Both the position numbers and the translations under genes were made by a program. This document shows, piece by piece, positions 26,378 to 35,336 of a DNA stretch of 64,000 nt. Numbering within the stretch: the stretch's first letter is position 1; every line of letters begins with the position of its first letter. This DNA is from Mayfieldus sp963740555. GTDB lineage: Bacteria; Actinomycetota; Thermoleophilia; Solirubrobacterales; 70-9. The stretch covers positions 310,001 through 374,000 of the forward strand of contig CAVUES010000003.1 in the NCBI GenBank assembly GCA_963740555.1, given 5' to 3'. The notes under the pieces were generated by a model. It saw only the letters and a list, made by a program, of their open reading frames with translations. It searched no databases and was not told the origin of the DNA.

Positions 26378-27441
26378 ATGCCAAAGACCGAAAGCCCAAC
26401 ACCCACGATCAGCCAGTACCTCGACGAGCCGCTTCGAGTCGGTGAGCCTGACCTCGCCGGACCGCTGACCGTCTTCCCGATCTTCGGCCCCGCGCCGCAG
26501 CTGGAATACGTCGCGTTCGCGCAGGGACGCACCGCCGGAGTCATCATCAAGGAGCTCGAGTCCGGCCCCTCGGTACGTGACCTCGTAGTCGACAACCCGA
26601 CCCGCACCGCGGTCCTGCTCTACGAGGGCGAGGAGGTGCTAGGCGCTCAGCAGAACCGTAACTTCGACACCAGCGTCCTGATCCCGGCCGGCGAGCGACT
26701 GCAGGTACCCGTCAGCTGCATGGAGGCTGGGCGCTGGGACGCCTCACGCCACGCCGAGGAGTTCCGGCCCGCGCCGCAGGCCGCCGACCCCACGCTGCGC
26801 CGCCAAAAGGCGCGGCAGGCGCAGGAAAGCCTTGCAGCCGGAGCCGGACCCGCGCCGACCAGGGCGCAGTCTGGGACGAGATCGACAAGCGTCACCTGCG
26901 GGAGGGGTCAATATCGGAGAGTCGCGCCATGCACGACGTGTACGAGCTTCGGCGGGATGACCTGGCCGAGCTGACACGGCCCATCCAGCTGCATGACGGT
27001 CAATGCGGGGCCATGGTGTTGATCGCCGGCCGCTTTGCGGTCCTGGATCTGGTCAGCCGCCCGGATGCATTCGCCCTCCTACATGGGCCGCTGCTTCAGG
27101 GCTACGGGCTCGACGCGCTCGCCGCGGAATCTGCCGAGCTGCCGTCCAGCGACGAGATCGAGCGCCTGCTCGAGTCGATCACGAACGCCCGCGCCGCCGA
27201 GCGCGACGGCATCGGGCTGGGCCGCGACCTGCGCTTCGAAGCAGGCGAGATCGTCGGCTCGGGGCTTATCGCAGGCGAGGAGCTGATCCAGCTGACAGCG
27301 TTCGGCGACGAAGCGACGGCAGCGAACGGTCTCTTCCCACGCGGATCCGTCGGCCGTCCCGGAGGCGATAACCGCGTGACACTGCGTGCGGCGACCGCAG
27401 TGGACTTGACTGCGATTGCCGTAGCGCAGACGATCAACTAA
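26378..27441 (+). pseudogene. ARPP-1-like domain protein, frameshifted near 26850
   Basis: AAAAGGAG precedes the ATG at 26378. The first frame encodes about 158 residues (YLDEPLRVGEPDLAGPLTVFPIF..., NPTRTAVLLYEGEEVLGAQQNRNFD), which match the ARG/rhodanese/phosphatase-associated protein domain. It then leaves the coding pattern. The second frame picks up at ADQGAVWDEIDKRHLREGS just after 26854, one base out of phase, and runs to 27441 with GAMVLIAGRFAVLDLVSRPDAF. Joined, the protein is about 354 residues, normal for the family. The break lies in CCCGCGCCG. The two frames could be translated separately (an ATG at 26929 exists). Only two bases separate it from the nuclease-helicase gene, so the two are probably co-expressed. 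Confidence 0.6.
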
Positions 27442-27443
27442 GG

Positions 27444-29660
27444 ATGTACCTGCTCAACGAACAGCTCGTCCTCTCCGCAAGCGACCTCAACAACTACCTC
27501 GCCTGCCGACACCTGACGACCCTCGACCTCCGCTACGCGCGGGGCGATCGGACCATTACCCCCGTTCGGGGCCCCGACGCCGAGCTGCTGTTTCGCAAGG
27601 GTGACGAGCACGAAGCCGCTTATCTTCAGTCCCTTAAGGACAAGGGCAAGCAGGTGGTGGAGTTCTCCCTTCCCGACCGTGAGCCCGAGTCGCTGGTCGA
27701 AGCCGCCACCGCCACCGAGCAGGCGATGCGGGCCGGCGCCGAGGTCATCTATCAGGGGACCTTCTTCCAGGACAACCTGCGCGGGCACACAGACTTCCTG
27801 TTCCGCGTCGACCGCCCCTCCGACCTCGGCGGCTGGAGCTATGAGGTCGGCGACACCAAGCTCGCCCGTCGCACAAAGCCGCATTTCATCCTCCAGCTCT
27901 GCTTCTACAGCGAGCTGCTTGCCGCCGTTCAGGGCGGCGACCCGCCTGAGCTGATCCACGTCATCCTCGGCACCGGCGAGGAGCACTCATTCCGACTCGC
28001 CGAGTTCTCCGCCTACTTCCGGCATGTGCGGAATCGCTACTTCGCCGAGCTGGCCGAGGACAGCTGGGACACCTATCCGCTTCCGATCCAGCACTGCAGC
28101 GTCTGTCGCTGGAACGACGAGTGTGACGCGCGGTGGCTGGCCGACGACCATCTCAGCCTGGTCGCCCGCCTGACGCGCGGCCAGACCGAGAAGCTCGAGG
28201 CGGAGGGGATCGAGACCGTCGCCAACCTGGCCGCGGCGGCTCCAGACCTGACTGTCAGCGGGATCGGCGACGAAACTCTGGAACGGCTCCGGGAACAGGC
28301 GGCGCTTCAGGTCGAAGGTCGCGAGAACGGTAAGGGCATCTGCCGCGTCCTTGCGCCCGAGGCGAGCCGCGGCTTCGCCCGCCTGCCCAAGCCGTCGGTC
28401 GGCGACATCTTCTTCGACATGGAGGGCGACTTCTTCTTCGACGAAGGTCTCGAGTACCTGTTCGGAATCGTCACCGTTGACGGGGGTAAGCCGCACTTCG
28501 AGGCGATCTGGGGCCGTGACCGTGCCGAGGAGGGCCGGGCACTGGAGCAGTTCATCGACTTCGTCACCGAGCGCTGCGCCACGCACCCCGACCTGCACAT
28601 CTACCACTACGCGGGTTATGAGATCACGGCGCTGAAGCGACTCGCGGGCATGCACGGCACCCGTGAGGAGGAGCTCGACCAGCTGCTGCGCGACGAGGTA
28701 TTTGTCGACCTCCTGAAGGTCGTGACGGAGGGCGTTCGCATCTCAGAGCCCCGCTATGGCCTAAAGAACGTCGAGACGTTCTTCATGGAGGAGCGCCAGA
28801 CCGTCGTCACGGACGGAAACCAGTCCGTCGTCTGGTTCGAGGAGTGGCTCGAGACCGGCGAGCAGAAACTCCTCGACGAGATCGCCGACTACAACAAGGA
28901 CGACTGCGAGTCGACCTGGCTGTTGCGCGAATGGCTGCTGAAGCGGCGCGAGGAAGCCGGGAGCGAGTACGGGGCCGAGATCGACTGGTTCGAGCACGAG
29001 CCGAGCGAGCAGACCGAGGACAAGGTCGCGCTTCGCGAGGAGAACGAGAAGCTGATCCGGCGACTGCTCGAGGGCGTCCCGGACGACACCGAGCCAAACG
29101 ACGAGCAGGGAGCACGCCGGCTGATGGCGCAGCTCCTCGAGTACCACCACCGCGAGGCGCGGCCGGTGTGGTGGATGTTCTTCGATCGCTGCCAGGCGGA
29201 GGCCGACGAGCTGTTCGCCGACGCGGACTGCATCGGCGGTCTGAAAACCGACGAAACGGTGGAGCCGAGGGCCGAGAAGCAGTCGCTGCTCTACCGGCTC
29301 AGATTCCCGCCCCAGGAAACAAAGCTGGGACCGCCAGGGCAGGTAAAGGACCCAGCGAGTCGCGCCAACACCGGCTCGATCCACGAGATCGACCGCGAGC
29401 ACGGCTGGCTGGATCTGAAGCGCGGGACAACGTTGCAGGACCATCCGCTACCCGGCGCGCTGATCCCGGGCGGCCCGTACGAGACCCCCGAGCAGCAGGC
29501 TGCGCTGCGGCGGCTTGCCGAGGAGATCGCATCGAACGGAGCCGGCCTCGATGGCGCCTACTCGGCGGCGCGGCAAATACTTCTCCGCGCCGAGCCGCGG
29601 CTGACAGGACGCACGCCCGGAGATCCGATCGACCACGAGGGGTGGACCTGGACGAACTGA
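27444..29660 (+). CDS. TM0106-type RecB-like nuclease, N-terminal part of a nuclease-helicase fusion
   Basis: A 738-residue frame starting MYLLNEQLVLSASDLNNYLACRHLTTLDL, the usual start of TM0106-family RecB-like nucleases (COG2251). PD-(D/E)XK residues lie in the first 170 residues (GHTDFLFRV...YEVGDTKLA). A Cys cluster (HCSVCRWNDECDARW) follows, then an HhH-like stretch, then an exonuclease-like RNase H domain (DIFFDMEGDFFF...YHYAGYEITALKRLA...DYNKDDCESTWLLREWL). The family continues into a helicase; here the frame ends at HEGWTWTN, where a missing G in the GGGG run at 29638-29641 would restore EGVDLDELKEI. DNA-repair or defence function is likely; the cysteines probably hold an iron-sulphur cluster or zinc. 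Confidence 0.8.
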   Translation: MYLLNEQLVLSASDLNNYLACRHLTTLDLRYARGDRTITPVRGPDAELLFRKGDEHEAAYLQSLKDKGKQVVEFSLPDREPESLVEAATATEQAMRAGAEVIYQGTFFQDNLRGHTDFLFRVDRPSDLGGWSYEVGDTKLARRTKPHFILQLCFYSELLAAVQGGDPPELIHVILGTGEEHSFRLAEFSAYFRHVRNRYFAELAEDSWDTYPLPIQHCSVCRWNDECDARWLADDHLSLVARLTRGQTEKLEAEGIETVANLAAAAPDLTVSGIGDETLERLREQAALQVEGRENGKGICRVLAPEASRGFARLPKPSVGDIFFDMEGDFFFDEGLEYLFGIVTVDGGKPHFEAIWGRDRAEEGRALEQFIDFVTERCATHPDLHIYHYAGYEITALKRLAGMHGTREEELDQLLRDEVFVDLLKVVTEGVRISEPRYGLKNVETFFMEERQTVVTDGNQSVVWFEEWLETGEQKLLDEIADYNKDDCESTWLLREWLLKRREEAGSEYGAEIDWFEHEPSEQTEDKVALREENEKLIRRLLEGVPDDTEPNDEQGARRLMAQLLEYHHREARPVWWMFFDRCQAEADELFADADCIGGLKTDETVEPRAEKQSLLYRLRFPPQETKLGPPGQVKDPASRANTGSIHEIDREHGWLDLKRGTTLQDHPLPGALIPGGPYETPEQQAALRRLAEEIASNGAGLDGAYSAARQILLRAEPRLTGRTPGDPIDHEGWTWTN

Positions 29661-30854
29661 AGGAGATCGTCGCGTCCCTCGACCAAAGCCACCTGTTCAT
29701 TCAGGGGCCTCCCGGCTCGGGAAAGACCTGGAGCGGCGCCCGCCTGATCGTCGACCTAATCGAGCGTGGCCACAGGGTGGGCGTGACCTCCAACAGTCAC
29801 AAGGCGATCCACAACCTGCTGAGCGAGATCGAGCAGGTCGCGGTCGACCAGGGCGCGACGTTCGAGGGTCTGAAGAAAGCCTCGGCCGGCAATCCGGAGT
29901 CGTTCTTCGATTCCGAGCACGACCTAATCAAGTCGGTCACCCAGAACGAGAAGCTCATCGACCCCGAGGTGGAGCTCACCGCGGGGACGGCGTGGCATTA
30001 CTGCCGTGATGAGGTGGACGGCACCCTCGACTATCTGTTCATCGACGAGGCCGGGCAGATGTCGCTCGCCGACGCACTGGCGCTGAGCACGGCAGCGCGC
30101 AACGTGGTTCTGCTCGGCGACCCACAGCAGCTACCCCAGGTCGCCCAAGCCGCGCACCCCGAAGGCTCATCGCTCTCGGTTCTCGAGCACCTGCTCGGCG
30201 ACCGCCAAACCATTCCTCCCGAGGAGGGCGTCTTCCTGGAGCGGACCTTCCGTCTTCACCCGGACGTCTGTGCCTTCGTGTCGGAGTTGATGTACGACGA
30301 GCGCCTCCGGTCCGCCGAGGGGTGCGAGCTCCAATCTGTGACAGCGCCAGGCGAGCTCACGGGGACCGGCTTGCGCTGGATCCCGGTGGAGCACGAGGGC
30401 AACTCGCAGTCCTCGGTCGAGGAAGCCGAGGCGATCGCCGCCGCGGTGGCGCCGCTGCTGGACGGGGCCCGCTACACGGACGCGTCCGGCGACGAGCACG
30501 AGCTTCAGCCGAGCGACATCCTCGTCGTCACCCCGTACAACGCCCAGGTCCAATGCTTGGAAGAGCGCCTTCCCGACGGCATTCGGATCGGCACCGTCGA
30601 CAAGTTCCAGGGCCAACAGGCCCAGGTCGTCTTCTTCTCGATGGCCACCTCCGGCGGCGAGGAGATCCCGCGCAACGTCGAGTTCCTCTTCAGCCGCAAC
30701 CGGCTCAACGTGGCGATTTCTCGGGCACGGTGCCTAGCGGTCCTCGTCGCAAGCCCTCGGCTCCTGACCTCAACGCAAGTCGATCGAGCAGATGAGGTTG
30801 GTGAACGCCCTGTGCCGATTTACTGAGGTCGCCTCGTCGATCCAGGCGGCGTAA
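29642..30854 (+). CDS. Helicase part of the TM0106-type nuclease-helicase, out of frame with the N-terminal part
   Basis: From GTG 29642 the frame holds a UvrD/NAM7-like helicase: Walker A IQGPPGSGKTW, Walker B FIDEAGQMSLADALAL, GDPQQLPQVAQAAHPEG, LERTFRLHPDVCAFVSELMY, ILVVTPYNAQV, GTVDKFQGQQAQVVFFSMA and FLFSRNRLNVAISRARCLAVLVASP. These belong downstream of the nuclease domain at 27444. The frame stops at 30826 with a foreign tail, but the expected C-terminus (KSIEQMRLVNALCRFTEVASSIQAA) is encoded one base out of phase from 30777 to a TAA at 30852. So the gene carries two frameshifts and would be about 1136 residues if whole. Separate translation of this half is possible. Confidence 0.7.
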
Positions 30855-30911
30855 GAAATTCCTCCGGCGCGGCACTCCAGCCGGGTTGGGGCGTGCGCCA
30901 TCACGGAATAG

Positions 30912-31959
30912 GTCCGCGAGAGGCGAACGGGAGCGCGCTGGGCCTTCGGTATCTTCAAGGAGAAGTTCGTTCTTTTCGGTGATCTGTACACGAGTCTTTC
31001 TGATGGGCGATCTTTCGTTGCATGGTGTGAAACCGATGAAGAGCCGACTCCCCCAGCGGGATTGAGGGAAACGATTCAATCTCAGCCGCCGGACGAGCGC
31101 GAGCGCTATCGCCGCTTTGTCGAGCGCCTAGTCGACCGCGGCCCCCGCTATCCAACGGTTGTTCGGACCCTCGCACTTGGGACTCTGCTCCACGGCATCG
31201 CCGCCGGCCTTTGGACGAATGACAAATGGCCCCTGCTTGTCGCCGTTGCTACTACGGCTCTCGTGGCTGAAGGTGACGAGTCAACAGATGATGAATTGGC
31301 TGCTGCCGCCAGCCTAGCCGCGCTCGCCTTGGCCTTAGCGCGGACTGACGTGCGGCGCTCGTCGGTTCGGGATGAGCAGACGATGCGTTACGAGGCGCTT
31401 GTCCAGACCGTGGCCCCAGTCCTCGGCTTCATGGACCGAACTCGGATGGAGTGCATCGCGCCGGATCTACCGGAGCCAATGACCGGAAGCACTGCCGTCG
31501 AGGCTGCCGAGCGCGTCGCTACCGAGGTTCTTCAACCTCCGAGCCCGGCTGAGCGTGCAGTTCGCCTTCTTGCCGAGGATTACGACACCAGCTCAGAGTT
31601 GGATTCCAGCGGAGCAATCACTATTCTGGAACCCCTGCCTACCTACGTTGAGCCCCGCCTGTTGAGAGCCCTCGGCCCCACCGCGCGTCAGGGGCCGATT
31701 GTCGCCCTGGGGGGTCACCGACAAGCAAGTCGAGATCACCTCCGCGTGGCGGGCCCCATTGGTTGCGGTCGAGCAATCGATGCCTGATCGCAGCTGGGGT
31801 CGCCTCTACAAGAGGCCGGGCACGCTCACCCCGACCAACTACGCCGGACTGGAAGAGAACCCGCCACGCGTGGCCGAATGGATGCCCGGCGAGGATCCGC
31901 CGCCCGAAGCGGCAGAGCTACTTCGTGTGGCGGGCGTGGCCGACCAAACGGCCACCTAA
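30912..31959 (+). pseudogene. Unrecognised helical protein gene, start lacking and frameshifted near 31703
   Basis: The coding frame is open from 30912, with WAFGIFKEKFVLFGDLYTSL as its first convincing residues, but has no ATG or GTG before a TTG at 31062. The main part (residues DERERYRRFVERLVDRGPRYPTVVRTL..., then two Ala/Leu-rich helices) runs to about 31700. Then a run of six Gs at 31709-31714 marks a change to the frame that ends WGVTDKQVEITSAWRAPLVAVEQS...RVAGVADQTAT at 31959. The whole would be about 345 residues. I recognise no family. Its stop overlaps the start of the PLD nuclease gene by one base (TAATG), so the two are coupled. Codon use is more A/T-rich than the host genes. Confidence 0.5.
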
Positions 31960-33020
31960 TGGAGGTTCGTGCTCAACATCAGTTCGCCGGTGTAAACCCA
32001 TTTTCCGACCTCCTCAACGAGCGCCTCGGAGCACAGGAATACGACCGACTCCGCGTCTTGGTCGCCTTTGCACGTTGGTCGGGCCTTCACTTGATCGACG
32101 AGGGACTTCGCGAGTTCACGGCTCGAGGCAGCTTGGATGCCATTGTGGGGATCGATCTCGGGGGCACTACGGCTGAGGCACTCGAGTACCTGATGAACTT
32201 GCCTAACTCGACGGTCCGCATCGTCCGCACCGGAAACCCACGGATCATCTTTCACCCAAAGGTCTTCATCTTCGACGGAGATGACAGTTGGACCGCCATT
32301 GTCGGTTCCGCGAACGCTACGACGGGCGGTCTGTTCACAAATGCCGAAGTAGGCGTCGAAATCACTGGCACCGCCCAAGAGACCAACCCGCTGGAGTCAG
32401 TTTGGAATGGATTCGATCAGCCGGAGCCCCCGTTGGAAGCGGCACACGTTCCTCGGCTCAACGACGAGCTCCTTGATGAACTTGCAGAGGACCTGGACAA
32501 GTATCAAGACCGTCCTCCCGATCGAGGCAAGACGCCGCCAGCGGAAGGTGTAGAGCCAGTCGGTTTAGTCGCTAGTCCGCCGGCTCCCGGTCGACCTCCG
32601 CGGTCTGATTCCGAGGAGGAGATCCCCGGGGAAAGCCAAGAGGTGCCGCCTTCAAACGTCGGCGAGACCCTATACATGGAGGTTTGGGGCGAAACGGGCG
32701 GCGGGACCCAGGTCCAATTTCCAAAATACGTGATCAATAACTATTTCGGTGCCTCCGCAGGTTCCTACACCTGGGTGACAATCGAGAGTCCTCTCGGCCA
32801 AGAACGACAGCGCATTCAAGTATTCGACAACAACACGTTCCGAATTCCGCTGAGGCTTATAGCCGATGTTGCCCGTCCAGCGGTTGTGCGGTTCGTGCGA
32901 ACCGGACCGGATACCTATGAGGTTTCCTCCAGGCATGAAGATCAGGGTGAATATGAGACCTGGTTATCCAAATGCACCGAGCAAACTCGACCTGACTCTA
33001 AGCGGTATGGAATTGAGTAA
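31959..33020 (+). CDS. PLD-family nuclease with a C-terminal beta domain
   Basis: A 353-residue protein. The N-terminal 150 residues carry one phospholipase-D motif, IIFHPKVFIFDGDDSWTAIV followed by GSANATTGG (HxK...GSxN), as in the nuclease half of BfiI and NgoFVII enzymes, which work as dimers. A Pro/acidic linker (about 195-250) leads to a beta-rich domain (YVINNYFGASAG...WVTIESPLGQERQRIQVFDNNTFRIPLRL...VVRFVRTG). Its order of strands recalls the B3-like DNA-binding domain of BfiI, but that is my reading. Starts at an ATG overlapping the stop of an unknown gene. No methyltransferase gene sits on this strand. It ends convergently with the Res gene. Confidence 0.7.
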   Translation: MEVRAQHQFAGVNPFSDLLNERLGAQEYDRLRVLVAFARWSGLHLIDEGLREFTARGSLDAIVGIDLGGTTAEALEYLMNLPNSTVRIVRTGNPRIIFHPKVFIFDGDDSWTAIVGSANATTGGLFTNAEVGVEITGTAQETNPLESVWNGFDQPEPPLEAAHVPRLNDELLDELAEDLDKYQDRPPDRGKTPPAEGVEPVGLVASPPAPGRPPRSDSEEEIPGESQEVPPSNVGETLYMEVWGETGGGTQVQFPKYVINNYFGASAGSYTWVTIESPLGQERQRIQVFDNNTFRIPLRLIADVARPAVVRFVRTGPDTYEVSSRHEDQGEYETWLSKCTEQTRPDSKRYGIE

Positions 33021-33056
33021 GTCCCCTGCCTGCGATGGCTCCGCGCTGAGTGTGTT

Positions 33057-35336
33057 TTAGGAACTCGATGCGTAGACGCTCGATTTGACGGCCTGAGCTA
33101 GGGCACCCTTGAGCGTCGCGGTGCCGGGGCGAACTGCGGTTTCGGGAACCAGGGCATACCGCCAGGCACGTCCCGCAGCCCGCCCTGCCTCCGCGGCCCA
33201 TTCCTCGGCTGCTGCGGCCTTCGCCATCACGTCGCGATCCTGTTCGCGGACGCTACGGGCGTCTTTGATCTCCACGAGCCAAGAGGGTCCATTGGACGTC
33301 TCGACAACGAAATCAACGTTGTAGCTCCCGCCACGCCAAATGATTGGCGTTTGGCCCCGCGGCGGTCTGACCCAACGCGCTGCATCGCTGTCCTCCTCAA
33401 GGACATCCGCGAACAGCTTCTCCGGCTTGGAGTCGAAGCCAACGAGGTCAAACGGCTGTTTGCGGTAGCCGCTAAAGAGCGCTCGTTGTTGGTAATCATC
33501 GTCTCGCGGCAATCCCTGTCGTTCAGGATCTACTGCCCGCGTGAAGGAGCCCCAGATCACCGGGGGCCCTGCGGAGGCAAAACTAATGGACATCGAATCC
33601 TCGACTTGCTCCTTAACCTGCTGGGCAAGGTCCGACACCACCGCATCGCCGAAGTGCCAAAGAGTCTCGTCAGAGCACTTCAGCCTGTCCAAATAATCCT
33701 GTACCCAGGAATGCAGAGAAGGGCCGTCGGCTGGATTCACCTCCTTACAGGTCTCGACTAACGCACGCGTGAAGTAGGCGCCAGCATCCTCAATCTCTCG
33801 GTCCCAAGCATCGCCCAGCGTCACCCGCTCGCCGGACAGCATCTCGGTTCCAACCAGGCGCGATCCCTGCTCGTTCGTTTCGAGCCGCACTCGGGGTACG
33901 AGGTTGAGCTCCTGCGCCCGAAAGGTGCTCGTGATCCGAGGCTCGAGGCGCGGCATATTGAGCCACGTTTCCCTGCCGGCGCTGACCGAGACGGTAACGG
34001 AGATCAGGCGCGGCTCGTCGGCGTCCTGGTCCTCGACCACTTGGACTCCCTGCTCAATCCACTTTCGGCCCCGTGACACGACCTCCGCATACCGATCGTG
34101 CGAAACGATGTCGAGCGTGTCCAGCTCCGGCTCGCCGGTCAGCTCCCCGTATGGAAGGCGCAACCCGCGACCGATGGTCTGCTCAGTGAGTACATCGCTT
34201 ATCGACGCCCTTAGAGGTACGATCGTCCAGATGTTCTGAACATCCCACCCCTCCTTCAACCTGTTGACATGAATCACGACTCGATAGGGATTCCCCTGGT
34301 CCCCTAGCGCAACCAGGGAGCGAATCTGCTCCTCTTCGCTGGCCTGCGTGATAGTCAGAACTTTTCCCTGTAGGCAGCCACCTTCGAAGTCAGGATCCTC
34401 CAGAGCTTGGGCAATGCCATCGGCGTGATCAATCGTCTGCGCGACAACGAACATCACGGCCTTGACGGCGGGCACAGCAACCTCCGAGGCATGTTGCTCT
34501 GACAGGGCTTGCTTCCGCTCCAGGGAACGAAAGCCGTCGTGCAGCTTCGCCCCTTCCTGCTCCCCCGTGAACAACCTGTCGGACCGGGCCAAGACTCGCG
34601 GCGTCTTCACGTATCGACCGATCGCTCGATTGAGCCCAAACTCGTAGAGCACGTTCTTCGACGCCGGTGTCGCCGTGTACTCCAGGCCGAGTAGCGGCCG
34701 GAGCTGTTCGATCGCCGCGAGCGAGGCAGGCGCTCTATAGCGGTGACTCTCGTCCATAAAGATCACAAGATCGTCTAGATCTGAGAGCGCCTTGGCAAAG
34801 CTTGTCCCTAGGTTCTCCTGCAAGCGCTGAAACTGGAAGTTCCTCGCGCTCTGCAGCCAGATCTTCTGGATATTGAAGACAAAGATGTTGGCTCCGGACG
34901 AGCGCTGAAGAATCCGTTTGTACTGCGTGTCCCAGTAGTCCTCGCCCGTAATCAAGGAGCTCGATTGGAGCGCCGGCGTTGCGTCAATGACGCTCCTTGG
35001 ATCATGAAGCGTGAAGTTCGAAATCGTCTTCCGATAAATCGTCTCCCCTGGGGTCAGGATGAAGAAGTTATGTAGGCCTTTGACTTCAACGAGGTAGGCC
35101 ATATGGGCTGCCATTAGCAATGTCTTCCCAACACCGGTGGCAAGCGCAAAACAGAACGACGGAAACCGCGTGTCAAACCGCACTCCGGGCGCGACCGCTT
35201 CGATTTCCTCCAGGGGAGTTGATCCAAGCTCGACGCTGTCAAGCGTCGCGGCAAGGCGGATTAACGCGAGGCGCTGCGGCTCGCGGAGGCCAAGATCTGA
35301 GCTGATCTCATTCGAGAGAGAGGGTGACCGTTGCAT
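33057..35336 (-). CDS. res: Type III restriction enzyme Res subunit (DEAD/H helicase-nuclease)
   Basis: A 759-residue superfamily-2 ATPase. Walker A is in ALATGVGKTLLMAAHMAYL, motif II is DESHRYR, motif III region TATPASK, and the second RecA domain shows HVNRLKEGWDVQNIWTIVPLRA and EQTIGRGLRLP, the typical Res motifs. A PD-(D/E)XK-like nuclease is at the end: GGSYNVDFVVETSNGPSWLVEIKDARS. The ATG at 35336 lies inside the 3' end of the methyltransferase gene (29-base overlap), so both are translated from one message. In type III systems Res needs Mod to recognise the site and cuts DNA after translocation or diffusion. Third positions are visibly richer in A/T than in the host genes. Confidence 0.9.
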   Translation of the reverse strand: MQRSPSLSNEISSDLGLREPQRLALIRLAATLDSVELGSTPLEEIEAVAPGVRFDTRFPSFCFALATGVGKTLLMAAHMAYLVEVKGLHNFFILTPGETIYRKTISNFTLHDPRSVIDATPALQSSSLITGEDYWDTQYKRILQRSSGANIFVFNIQKIWLQSARNFQFQRLQENLGTSFAKALSDLDDLVIFMDESHRYRAPASLAAIEQLRPLLGLEYTATPASKNVLYEFGLNRAIGRYVKTPRVLARSDRLFTGEQEGAKLHDGFRSLERKQALSEQHASEVAVPAVKAVMFVVAQTIDHADGIAQALEDPDFEGGCLQGKVLTITQASEEEQIRSLVALGDQGNPYRVVIHVNRLKEGWDVQNIWTIVPLRASISDVLTEQTIGRGLRLPYGELTGEPELDTLDIVSHDRYAEVVSRGRKWIEQGVQVVEDQDADEPRLISVTVSVSAGRETWLNMPRLEPRITSTFRAQELNLVPRVRLETNEQGSRLVGTEMLSGERVTLGDAWDREIEDAGAYFTRALVETCKEVNPADGPSLHSWVQDYLDRLKCSDETLWHFGDAVVSDLAQQVKEQVEDSMSISFASAGPPVIWGSFTRAVDPERQGLPRDDDYQQRALFSGYRKQPFDLVGFDSKPEKLFADVLEEDSDAARWVRPPRGQTPIIWRGGSYNVDFVVETSNGPSWLVEIKDARSVREQDRDVMAKAAAAEEWAAEAGRAAGRAWRYALVPETAVRPGTATLKGALAQAVKSSVYASSS

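Noticed and set aside
30770..30991. Minus-strand frame of 73 codons over the helicase end
   Set aside because: It is the complement of the conserved helicase C-terminus (MRLVNALCRF) and so is a shadow.
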